A stretch of DNA of 5,088 nucleotides from JAHQVK01 sp039819565 (GTDB lineage: Bacteria > Myxococcota > Kuafuiibacteriia > Kuafuiibacteriales > Kuafuiibacteriaceae): positions 1 through 5,088 of the forward strand of contig JBCBRU010000644.1 in the NCBI GenBank assembly GCA_039819565.1. The letters run 5' to 3'. A program made the translations under genes and the position numbers. Under the pieces are notes generated by a model. That model was given only the letters and a program-made list of their open reading frames with translations. It was not told where the DNA came from and did not search any database. Positions 1-5,088 of this stretch are shown in pieces; positions within the stretch are counted from its first letter, which is position 1, and the number at the start of each line of letters is the position of its first letter.

Positions 1-99
1 CCGCGGTGAGGAGCTCCGCCCCGGACTCGTAGCTCCCTCGCCCCGAGACGAGCTTTCTCACTCCGGTTCGAAAGCGCAGTTGAACCTGCCCCTGCGTGA
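1..99. repeat. Left arm of a 99-bp near-perfect inverted repeat
   Basis: Base i of this arm pairs with base 390-i of the arm at 291-389. Positions 1-93 against 297-389 are a perfect 93-bp match. Position 94 against 296 is the only mismatch, and 95-99 against 291-295 match again. Pairing stops at 100/290. The outer tip is itself a palindrome, CCGCGG. The arm starts exactly at the window edge, so its true outer limit is unknown. Read on plus in the frame of the overlapping CDS it has a weaker G/C third-position bias than the sequence after base 100. The matching stretch at 291-389 reads as good coding sequence, so this arm looks like the inverted copy and 291-389 like the original. Confidence 0.97.
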
Positions 100-475
100 T
101 GGGAGCACCGCCCTGGTCCTCGGGGCGAGCCAGTGTAAGCGCAAGTACACTAAGGTCACCGACAAGCTTCGGGAGCAGCTGCAGGTGAGCTTTCGACCGC
201 CCCGAGGTAAGCGGCTCGAGTCCGCGGCGGCGGAGACCTGGGCCGGGCGTTTCGGGGCGATTTCCGGGCTGCAGCCCGCGGGAGGGCGCGTCACGGAGGG
301 GCAGGTTCAACTGCGCTTTCGAACCGGAGTGAGAAAGCTCGTCTCGGGGCGAGGGAGCTACGAGTCCGGGGCGGAGCTCCTCACCGCGGAGCAGGTCATT
401 CAGGCTCTGGTGGCCGGCCACCGCGCCGTGGTTGCGGGGGCGAGCGCGGCCTCGGGGGGCGCCGCCAATGTATGA
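2..475 (+). CDS. Unrecognised protein, 5'-partial, coupled to the radical SAM gene
   Basis: I do not recognise the family. The frame is open from the left edge to the TGA at 473-475. From about base 101 nearly all codons end in G or C, which supports real coding. The product has basic, strand-like stretches (LQVSFRPPRGKR, then GQVQLRFRTGVRKLVSG), a helix-like segment (LLTAEQVIQALVAGHRAVVAG) and a small-residue tail, ASAASGGAANV. Its last 8 bases, ATGTATGA, overlap the start of the downstream radical SAM gene, so the two are probably translationally coupled and functionally linked. The true start is unclear. TTG at 80 and GTG at 185 are in-frame options, neither with a convincing ribosome binding site. 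The first 99 bases are an inverted copy of 291-389, so the N-terminal reading there may be an artefact and the real gene may continue upstream on sequence absent from this window. It could be a RiPP-type precursor or small partner protein, or the C-terminal end of a larger enzyme. Confidence 0.6.
   Translation, partial: RGEELRPGLVAPSPRDELSHSGSKAQLNLPLRDGSTALVLGASQCKRKYTKVTDKLREQLQVSFRPPRGKRLESAAAETWAGRFGAISGLQPAGGRVTEGQVQLRFRTGVRKLVSGRGSYESGAELLTAEQVIQALVAGHRAVVAGASAASGGAANV
132..151. repeat. Short inverted repeat AGTGTA-N8-TACACT
   Basis: Six-base arms at 132-137 and 146-151 flank 8 bases, a layout like many dimeric regulator sites. It lies inside a frame with a strong coding signature, so it may be incidental. 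Confidence 0.3.
265..278. repeat. Perfect 14-bp palindrome
   Basis: CGGGCTGCAGCCCG is fully self-complementary and lies 12 bases before the right arm of the long inverted repeat. In such GC-rich coding DNA it may be chance, but it could fold into a tight hairpin. Confidence 0.4.
291..389. repeat. Right arm of the 99-bp inverted repeat
   Basis: This is the reverse complement of bases 1-99 with one mismatch (296 against 94). It lies inside the open frame that ends at 475, where it encodes a stretch including QVQLRFRTGVRKLVSG. That frame has a strong G/C third-position bias both across the arm and on each side of it, so this arm sits in its native coding context. The spacer between the arms is 191 bp (100-290) and continues the same coding frame. 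Confidence 0.97.
468..475 (+). promoter_or_regulatory. ATGTATGA start/stop overlap
   Basis: ATG at 468-470 begins the radical SAM gene and TGA at 473-475 ends the upstream frame, an 8-bp overlap. This points to translational coupling and is the main reason to choose ATG 468 over the earlier TTG at 432. Confidence 0.7.
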
Positions 476-1559
476 TCTGCAGAGCCTCGTTCGGGAGCCT
501 CTACTCCTGGAGCCCCTAAGGGAGGCCGTAGATACGGGGCAGCCGCCGGCCTTCTTGCGCTCGGCTAAGATCAAGCTCACGGCCCGCTGCAATCTCAAAT
601 GCAGCATGTGCCGCTACGGCAAAGGGCTGGACCTTCCCGAGGTTTCGGGGGAGCGCTTCGCCGAGGTGACCCGAGAGCTCGCTGCCCTGGGCGCGCGTAA
701 GGTGCACTTTTCGGGGGGGGAAGTTCTCGTGCGGCGGGACTTCGAAGATATCGTCCACGCCGCGGCCGATGCCGGGCTCAAAGTCACCTTTACGAGCAAC
801 CTCACCCTGCTGAGCAAAGCGCGGGCCAAGACCCTCTTCCGGGCCAAGCTCAGCTCGATCTCAACCTCCATCGACGGGGGGAGCGCGAAGATCCACGAGC
901 GCATCCGCGGGGTGCCCGGGAGCTTCGACAAGACGTGGCGAAGCATCCGCTGGCTCAGCCGAGAACGCGCTCGGCGCGGTCAACGCACCCGCATTCGGGT
1001 CAACTTCGTGATGATGCGCGCCAACTTCCGTGACTACCCGGCGCTCCTCGAGCGCGCCGCGGCGGAAGGGGTGACCGAGGTCCATCCGCTCCCGGTCGAC
1101 ACGAAGAGCGACGACGTACGCCTCTCGAAGCGTCTGATTCGGGAGTACAACGCGGACATCGCGCCGCGCGTGCACGAGATTCGAGCGGCCGCGGGCTTCG
1201 ATACGAGCGAAGCCTACATCTATCCTTTCGGTCGCGGGGGCCTCGAAGTGCTTTCCGCCCGCGGCGCCTACGCCCGGGGGTTTTATGCAGAGCGTCTCTG
1301 CTACGCGCCGTGGCTTCACCTCTTTATCGCTTGGGACGGTCACGTCTATCTGTGTTGCATGACCAACGGACGCATCGAGTCGCTGGGGAACGTGGATGGA
1401 GAGAGCGTGAGGGAGATCTTTTGGGGTGAGCGCTTTCAGCAGATCCGGGCCGGAATGAGGTCGGCGCGGCTCCCCGCCTGCCACGCTTGCGACATGTTTC
1501 TCGAAGAGAACAGAGCCCTCGATCGGGCCCTGAGCGAGGCGGCCCTCGCGGCGAGCTGA
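468..1559 (+). CDS. Radical SAM protein with SPASM-like C-terminal domain
   Basis: This cytoplasmic iron-sulfur enzyme of 363 residues is predicted to cleave S-adenosylmethionine reductively to start radical chemistry; its substrate is unknown. Cys41, Cys45 and Cys48 form the CxxxCxxC site for the catalytic [4Fe-4S] cluster. FSGGE (81-85) is the SAM-binding GGE motif. TSN (109-111), SIDGG (134-138) and the strand NFVMMRAN (179-186) are typical of the partial TIM barrel. The C-terminus has Cys278, the pair Cys296-Cys297 after WDGHVYL, then GNVDG and CHAC (Cys338, Cys341). This is the layout of SPASM/twitch domains that hold an auxiliary cluster, common in enzymes modifying peptides, proteins or sugars. 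ATG at 468 is preferred over the in-frame TTG at 432, because it overlaps the upstream stop (ATGTATGA) and drops a low-complexity Arg/Pro prefix. Its Shine-Dalgarno is weak, consistent with coupled reinitiation. The gene ends 15 bp from the convergent glycosyltransferase gene. The family call is firm; the pathway is not. Confidence 0.93.
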   Translation: MYDLQSLVREPLLLEPLREAVDTGQPPAFLRSAKIKLTARCNLKCSMCRYGKGLDLPEVSGERFAEVTRELAALGARKVHFSGGEVLVRRDFEDIVHAAADAGLKVTFTSNLTLLSKARAKTLFRAKLSSISTSIDGGSAKIHERIRGVPGSFDKTWRSIRWLSRERARRGQRTRIRVNFVMMRANFRDYPALLERAAAEGVTEVHPLPVDTKSDDVRLSKRLIREYNADIAPRVHEIRAAAGFDTSEAYIYPFGRGGLEVLSARGAYARGFYAERLCYAPWLHLFIAWDGHVYLCCMTNGRIESLGNVDGESVREIFWGERFQQIRAGMRSARLPACHACDMFLEENRALDRALSEAALAAS

Positions 1560-1574
1560 ACCCCTCTCCTACGC

Positions 1575-2426
1575 TCAGCGAGGTGACTCCAGCGCACTGA
1601 GCAGGTCCTCAGCCAGCTCCGTGAAGCTGCGGGTGGGCTCGGGTTGCCTCGGTTCGATGTGACCGGAGCAGATCTCTGCGAGGACACGGAGCAGGTCTTC
1701 GGGGGAGCTGGGCGTGCGGGCGAAAGCGCGCGCGCGGGTATGTTGGTCGTCGAAGCGCCGCGGTCGAGGGAGCGCGAGGTGGTGCACGCCGACGGCTCGG
1801 GCTTCGTGCACGAGATGGTAGCCGGCCGCCCCGACCACGCAGCGGGCCCCGCGTAGACCCACCGGCTCGAGGGGAGAGGTTCCTCCCAGACCTCTGCGTC
1901 GGCAGTGGAGGCTGGCCTCGACGCCGGCTCGGTGCAGCCTCGCCGCGAGTCGGCGAAGAAACGCATCGAGAGCGGGATCCCCGCCCACCAGGATAACCTC
2001 TGCGGCCGCGGGTTGGAGACTGGGCGCAATCACGGGCCCAAAGCCCCGGCCCTTCTCCACCGGCTCTACGTCGATGACGCGGGAGTACTTCTCGGTGCCG
2101 GCGGGGTTGCGGAGGAGTCGCCGGATCAGCACTCGTGGGCAGCTCCCCGTGTCCAGATCCTCGAGCTCCCCGACGACGCCCCTGGGGAGGGCGTCGACGA
2201 CGAACGCATCTCTAGGCCCGATGCGGGCGCGGGTGGGGCGCGGCGCGGCGCGGGTGAGGCCCAGGGTGGGGATGCCGGCGGAGCGGAGCGCGGCCCGCCC
2301 CGGATGATCGGCGGGCACCCCCACCAAGACCTCGGCGTTTCGGGCTCGCAGCGCTCTCGACAGCCCCAGGGCCCGCCTCAAGTGGCCGTGTCCACCCCCC
2401 AAGGCATGCAGATAGATCCGGGTCAC
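1575..2426 (-). CDS. MurG/GT28-like glycosyltransferase, short
   Basis: This 283-residue protein is predicted to transfer a sugar from a nucleotide donor, probably at the cytoplasmic face of the membrane; donor and acceptor cannot be read from the sequence. The N-terminus is a Rossmann start with a glycine loop, LHALGGGHGHLRRAL (6-20), as in GT-B enzymes of the MurG type. FVVDALPRGVVGEL (75-88) and VLIRRL (99-104) resemble the middle of the N-terminal domain. EVILVGGD (143-150) opens the C-terminal domain. VVGAAGYHLVHEARAVG (197-213) followed by LPRPRRFDDQHTRA (219-232) matches the donor-binding end of GT28 proteins, with the usual Gly-Tyr, Glu and Asp-Gln positions. At 283 residues it is shorter than MurG (about 350) and has no clear membrane helix. 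The GTG start at 2426 forms a GTGA overlap with the stop of the lipoprotein gene upstream. A longer open frame reaches 2615 but would run into that gene, and its extra N-terminus looks like low-complexity shadow sequence. Confidence 0.8.
   Translation of the reverse strand: MTRIYLHALGGGHGHLRRALGLSRALRARNAEVLVGVPADHPGRAALRSAGIPTLGLTRAAPRPTRARIGPRDAFVVDALPRGVVGELEDLDTGSCPRVLIRRLLRNPAGTEKYSRVIDVEPVEKGRGFGPVIAPSLQPAAAEVILVGGDPALDAFLRRLAARLHRAGVEASLHCRRRGLGGTSPLEPVGLRGARCVVGAAGYHLVHEARAVGVHHLALPRPRRFDDQHTRARAFARTPSSPEDLLRVLAEICSGHIEPRQPEPTRSFTELAEDLLSALESPR
2423..2426 (-). promoter_or_regulatory. GTGA stop/start overlap
   Basis: On the minus strand GTG (2426-2424) starts the glycosyltransferase and TGA (2425-2423) ends the lipoprotein gene. 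A 4-bp overlap of this kind usually means translational coupling by reinitiation. It fixes the glycosyltransferase start and ties the two genes into one unit. Confidence 0.75.
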
Positions 2427-3034
2427 TCGGGTCGGACCGCATACAAGAAGACGAGCAGACCCACCCGAAGCTCCGGATCGAGGGAGGGGTGGGCGGCGAG
2501 GAGCGCGGCCCCGGAGGTCACCGGGCCTTCGGCGGCGAGCTCGAGCGCCTCGCCCCTGCGAACCTCTACCCGCTCGGCTCCTTGCCTCCGGGCCTCGAGC
2601 GAGGTCTCCGCCCACCGGGCAAGAGAGCCTTCTACGTCCCCGAGGCGGTGCCCGTCGTCATCCTCGAGCGCGAACCGCTCGGGACCCTTCTGCTTGAGCT
2701 TTAGAAGGGTCCGCCCCCGGCCGTCCTCGATCTTCAAGCCGCCCTCCCGTCGCTTGATCTTCCCTTTGAGGTCTCCGTCCAGGCCCTTCACCTTGACCCG
2801 ATCCACCTCCACGGACAGCTTGCCCATCTTTTCCCCGCGGGCGTCCTCGATACGCCAGTGATCGGGTCGGGTGGCCACCGCGCGCGCCACCACCCCAGCG
2901 TCCGGGCCAAAGAGCGTAATGGGGCCCGAGAGCCCTTCCTCCTCCGCGGATACGGGGGGCGCAACAGAGCTGGCCGGGGGACAGCCGAAGTGGAGCGGGG
3001 CACACAGAGCGATGAGAAAGACGGTGGGGCGCAC
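2423..3034 (-). CDS. Small putative lipoprotein with tandem beta-hairpin-like repeats
   Basis: The protein has 203 residues and I do not recognise a named family. The N-terminus is a signal peptide: a basic start, a hydrophobic core VFLIALCAPL (5-14) and Cys18 after FG. The lipobox is degenerate, with His at -3, so lipid attachment is likely rather than certain. A Pro/Ser/Ala/Glu-rich linker follows (19-36). Residues 60-136 hold about four units of roughly 20 residues with alternating hydrophobics and a central Asp-x-Gly or Gly turn: WRIEDARGEKMGKL (60-73), VKVKGLDGDLKGKI (80-93), LKIEDGRGRTLLKL (100-113), FALEDDDGHRLGDV (121-134). This suggests a small beta-sheet or barrel. The C-terminal part has a helical stretch, LLAAHPSLDPELRVGLLVFL. 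GTG at 3034 is the start: the TAG at 3044-3046 lies just upstream in frame, and the signal peptide follows directly. A GGGAGG-like sequence lies about 23 bases upstream, too far for a normal Shine-Dalgarno. Its stop overlaps the glycosyltransferase start, so the two form an operon. Confidence 0.85.
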   Translation of the reverse strand: MRPTVFLIALCAPLHFGCPPASSVAPPVSAEEEGLSGPITLFGPDAGVVARAVATRPDHWRIEDARGEKMGKLSVEVDRVKVKGLDGDLKGKIKRREGGLKIEDGRGRTLLKLKQKGPERFALEDDDGHRLGDVEGSLARWAETSLEARRQGAERVEVRRGEALELAAEGPVTSGAALLAAHPSLDPELRVGLLVFLYAVRPE

Positions 3035-3299
3035 GCACCCAGGCTAGTACGGCTCGACCTCCCAGGCACGTAGTGGCCGGTCCCTCCGCACTCGGCCATC
3101 ATCCAGGGAACGCGGGGCGGTCCCTCGATCAGCGCCCGGTCGCGCAGGACCCAATCCGCAAGCGCGGCCCTCCACGTGGAAGCAGCCGGTCGGGTGGTCG
3201 CCTAGCCCCGCGCGGAGTCGACGTGGCCGCGGTCACGGCGGATAGGGTTGCGCTCGATCACACAAGGTTTCACCCCTCAGGCTCGTACCAGCTGATCTC

Positions 3300-3316
3300 G
3301 ACTTCTCGAAAAAGTC
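3300..3316. promoter_or_regulatory. Imperfect palindrome, possible operator
   Basis: GACTT-CTCGAAA-AAGTC has matching 5-bp arms, with one more pair inside (3306/3310), centred at 3308. It lies in the less GC-rich stretch about 85 bp before the ATG at 3400. The size and position suit a repressor or activator site, but short palindromes arise by chance and no second copy is clear. Confidence 0.25.
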
Positions 3317-3383
3317 TGACGTCTTCCTCCTCGTCGCTCCGGCTGTCCCTCCGAAGTCGGAAACGGCCTCGCAACCCACCCAC

Positions 3384-3391
3384 GAAGAGGA
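3384..3391 (+). promoter_or_regulatory. Ribosome binding site of the large lipoprotein gene
   Basis: GAAGAGGA, with GAGG at 3387-3390, lies 9 bases before the ATG at 3400. This normal spacing supports ATG 3400 over the in-frame ATG at 3481, which would leave almost no basic region before the hydrophobic segment. Confidence 0.65.
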
Positions 3392-3399
3392 ACCCAGAG

Positions 3400-5088
3400 A
3401 TGAAAAACCCAATTCCGCCCGCCCCCGCCCGTCGCGGCTCAACCTTCACTCCTGCTTCCCGTCGCGGCTTGGCTATCGTCATGTCGGCCGGTCTCGCGGT
3501 CTCCGCCTGCGGCGGCGAGGAGGGAGACTTCGGTCAGACGACGTCGGCGGCCACCACCTCCGCCTGTAACGATCGGGGCGTCCTCTGGGGCATCGCCGGA
3601 GATCTTGTCGGACTCGTGCCTGGTCTGGGGACGCTCGGAAAGGTGGCCGCCAGCGCCACCAAGATCTCACAGCGTCTAGCGTGCGGAGGCGCGGTGGCGG
3701 CTACGGTCACGGACATCCACAGCACGATCGACAACAACAACCGAACCCAGTTCGAAAACGCCGTGAAACCCATCATGCAGGATACGCGGAGTCCATCGAC
3801 GCTGACCTACTCGGACCTCGGGGATCGCATCGATCGGATCCACGCGGTCGAGGCGCAGGGGACGACGGTCGGTTGGGCCTCACTGCACACCAAGGCCCAG
3901 CTCGCCGCGTTGAAGTACGGTCTCCTGCTGATGAAGCTGGAGAAGACACAGGGAAAGAACGCCCGGGCCGCAGCCCTCGCTGAGGTCGAGCGTGAGCTGC
4001 GGGACTCCGTCACCGAGCTGGATCGCGTGGAGCAAGACTACCTGTCGTGGGCGAGCAGCAGCGTAACGACGGGTATGACCCGCCTAAACGGACGACCGGC
4101 CCCAGCCCACAACCAATACGTGGGATGGGCGCGGCTCGACAACATCCGTGACAGCGCGGCCCCCACCCACTGCAAGCCACTCGTCATCTGCACGAAGCAT
4201 AGGAAGGAGGCCCAGAAGCGTGGCCGCGACTTGATTCCCGTGGTTCAGCGCAAGCACCGAGACCGTGTCTTCAACGCGGACTACCAGAAGCTCCGGGCTC
4301 GGCTCGACGCCGCCCTCCAGCACTTCGAGTACCAGAACCCGCGGAACGAGTGCCGAATCAAGAACTTCGGTCGCAACACGTACCTGAAGTACGCTGTGGG
4401 CGCTCCGGTCGCGGGCCCGGCCATCTCGGACCCAAAGCAGGCCGGCTACTACGACACGACCTGGGTCGTCGAGGAGTCGAACACCACGGGCTCGGTGACC
4501 TTGCGCAGCGGCGCCTACTACAACGACCTGGCCTCGCAGAGCCGAATGTTGGCGGTGGGGGCGACGGGCAACACGCCTCGCTTCGACACTTTTGTCGAGA
4601 GTGCCGAGCCCGGCAAGTGGACTATCGAGCGGGTGACCTCGTCGGCCCCTGCCAACGCAACGGAACTTTACCGCATCCGCCCCTATGCGCGTCCCCAGGA
4701 GGCTCTCCATATGAACTCCGGCTCGGTCGAAGTAAGCAACGCCGCACCCGGCTGGTGGCACAGCTTCTGGGTGTTCGAGGGGGCCTGTGGACGTATCCTG
4801 AAGTCGGACGGCATGGTCGCGGACGAGGACCTCGAGCTGGGGGCGATGTCGACCTCGAGCGGCTTCGCAACCCGGATTCGCAACGTGGGCAGCAAGAACC
4901 TGAAGTTGGGCGTGGAAGTCCGAAGCGGCGTCGACACCCTCGTGCTGAAGGATATGGCCGCCAACCCGGGCATCGACGTCTTCCGGTTCTTCCCCGTGAA
5001 CGCGAACGACCGGACCTATGACAACATGCGACTCGAGTTCACTCCGCCCAGCGCCTCCCCTCGATACATCCAGCCGGGCTCGGGCTCC
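3400..5088 (+). CDS. Large secreted lipoprotein with helical region and beta-trefoil-like module, 3'-partial
   Basis: The frame runs 563 codons to the right edge without a stop. The signal peptide has two Arg pairs, RRGSTF (11-16) and SRRGLAIV (20-27), then hydrophobic MSAGLAVSA and a good lipobox, VSAC, with Cys37 as the lipidated residue. SRRGLAIV weakly resembles a Tat motif. Residues 58-81 (GVLWGIAGDLVGLVPGLGTL and flanks) are glycine-rich and hydrophobic. About 97-310 is mostly helical and charged, with a coiled-coil-like part near 171-217. Cys258 and Cys264 could pair. From about 317 three similar blocks appear: CRIKNFGRNTYLKYAVG to TTWVVE, GSVTLRSGAYYNDL to KWTIERV, and ELYRIRP to HSFWVFE (ending near 461). 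The recurring N/R-x-x-YL-type start and W-x-[IV/F]-E end suggest a beta-trefoil, as in ricin-B-like modules. Another beta-rich part begins after 464. No enzyme motif is visible. It probably sits in the envelope or on the cell surface. Helices plus trefoil recalls lectin-type toxins, but an adhesin or structural lipoprotein is equally open. Confidence 0.85.
   Translation, partial: MKNPIPPAPARRGSTFTPASRRGLAIVMSAGLAVSACGGEEGDFGQTTSAATTSACNDRGVLWGIAGDLVGLVPGLGTLGKVAASATKISQRLACGGAVAATVTDIHSTIDNNNRTQFENAVKPIMQDTRSPSTLTYSDLGDRIDRIHAVEAQGTTVGWASLHTKAQLAALKYGLLLMKLEKTQGKNARAAALAEVERELRDSVTELDRVEQDYLSWASSSVTTGMTRLNGRPAPAHNQYVGWARLDNIRDSAAPTHCKPLVICTKHRKEAQKRGRDLIPVVQRKHRDRVFNADYQKLRARLDAALQHFEYQNPRNECRIKNFGRNTYLKYAVGAPVAGPAISDPKQAGYYDTTWVVEESNTTGSVTLRSGAYYNDLASQSRMLAVGATGNTPRFDTFVESAEPGKWTIERVTSSAPANATELYRIRPYARPQEALHMNSGSVEVSNAAPGWWHSFWVFEGACGRILKSDGMVADEDLELGAMSTSSGFATRIRNVGSKNLKLGVEVRSGVDTLVLKDMAANPGIDVFRFFPVNANDRTYDNMRLEFTPPSASPRYIQPGSGS

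Larger units (their letters stand above)
3035..3399. other. Divergent intergenic region, 365 bp
   Basis: This region lies between the minus-strand lipoprotein gene and the plus-strand lipoprotein gene, so promoters for both should be here. I see no convincing -35/-10 pair or sigma-54 -24/-12 site. The left half (to about 3235) is as GC-rich as the genes around it. The right half drops to about 57 percent G+C over 3241-3360, as expected for a regulatory or untranslated leader, and includes a pyrimidine-rich run around 3318-3352. An imperfect 17-bp palindrome lies at 3300-3316. On minus, one frame is open from the TAG at 3204-3206 towards 3035 and reads plausibly (ALADWVLRDRALIEGPPRVP), but it has no homology I can name and no clear start; it may be a gene remnant or chance. 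Confidence 0.6.

Noticed and set aside
58..294. Minus-strand 78-residue frame across the repeat spacer
   Set aside because: It lies opposite the frame ending at 475, which has the stronger G/C third-position bias and is coupled to the next gene. Its composition is Arg/Ser/Pro-rich.
1..389. Retron, diversity-generating element or IS ends as the source of the inverted repeat
   Set aside because: There is no reverse transcriptase, transposase, recombinase or target-site duplication in the window, and the spacer reads as coding sequence.
432..467. Upstream TTG start adding 12 residues to the radical SAM protein
   Set aside because: The added residues are low-complexity Arg/Pro/Ala and overlap the previous frame; ATG 468 sits at the stop/start overlap and begins a normal family N-terminus.
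861..1484. Minus-strand open frame of 207 codons
   Set aside because: It is antisense to the radical SAM gene, whose cluster cysteines and GGE motif are unambiguous. Its composition is Arg, Ala and Pro rich with no recognisable domain.
1560..1574. Terminator between the convergent genes
   Set aside because: Only 15 bases separate the stops and they contain no stem-loop followed by a T run on either strand.
1905..2861. Long plus-strand open frame of 318 codons
   Set aside because: It lies antisense to the glycosyltransferase and small lipoprotein genes, is rich in Ser, Arg, Pro and Gly, crosses two real genes and shows no motif. It is a shadow of GC-rich coding.
3105..3125. AGGGA/TCCCT stem as a terminator
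   Set aside because: The 5-bp stem has an 11-base loop and no T tract, and it lies upstream of both flanking genes where a terminator has no clear role.
3247..3276. TTGCGC as a -35 element
   Set aside because: No acceptable -10 hexamer follows at 16-18 bases; the sequence there is C-rich.
4084..5021. Open frames of about 225 codons on both strands
   Set aside because: Both overlap the in-frame, stop-free lipoprotein reading from ATG 3400, which has a lipobox, a ribosome binding site and repeated trefoil-like blocks. The others are shadows.

Overview
The window is very GC-rich and its coding frames have strongly G/C-biased third codon positions. Two of its genes encode signal-peptide proteins of the putative lipoprotein type. 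This fits a myxobacterium or another deltaproteobacterial-type Gram-negative, but no gene here is a phylogenetic marker, so that is inference. I see no rRNA, tRNA, CRISPR array, IS element, integrase or phage gene.

Layout. (1) Bases 1-475: an unrecognised coding frame, open at the left edge, ends in a tail rich in Ala and Gly. Its stop overlaps the next start by 8 bp. A long inverted repeat lies over this frame: bases 1-99 are the reverse complement of 291-389 with a single mismatch, around a 191-bp spacer. (2) Bases 468-1559, plus: a radical SAM protein with a SPASM-like C-terminal cysteine set. (3) Bases 3034 to 1575, minus: a two-gene operon that meets the radical SAM gene end to end across 15 bp. 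Its first gene encodes a small putative lipoprotein with about four tandem beta-hairpin-like repeats of about 20 residues. The second encodes a short MurG/GT28-like glycosyltransferase, and the two overlap in a GTGA. (4) Bases 3035-3399: a divergent intergenic region whose right half is clearly less GC-rich. (5) Bases 3400 to the right edge, plus: the first 563 codons of a large secreted lipoprotein with no stop in the window. It has a clean lipobox, a glycine-rich hydrophobic segment, a helical region, a likely beta-trefoil module and the start of another beta-rich part.

How they may work together. The radical SAM gene and the frame before it look like one translationally coupled unit. The glycosyltransferase and small lipoprotein are a second coupled unit and could serve envelope or surface-glycan chemistry. 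The 3400 lipoprotein has its own ribosome binding site and upstream region, so it is probably a separate transcription unit. Its helical plus trefoil layout recalls carbohydrate-binding toxins, but this is a resemblance of layout only.

The points most worth a second look are the inverted repeat at the left end (assembly or amplification fold-back versus a real structure), the small frame coupled to a radical SAM/SPASM enzyme, and the large unrecognised lipoprotein.
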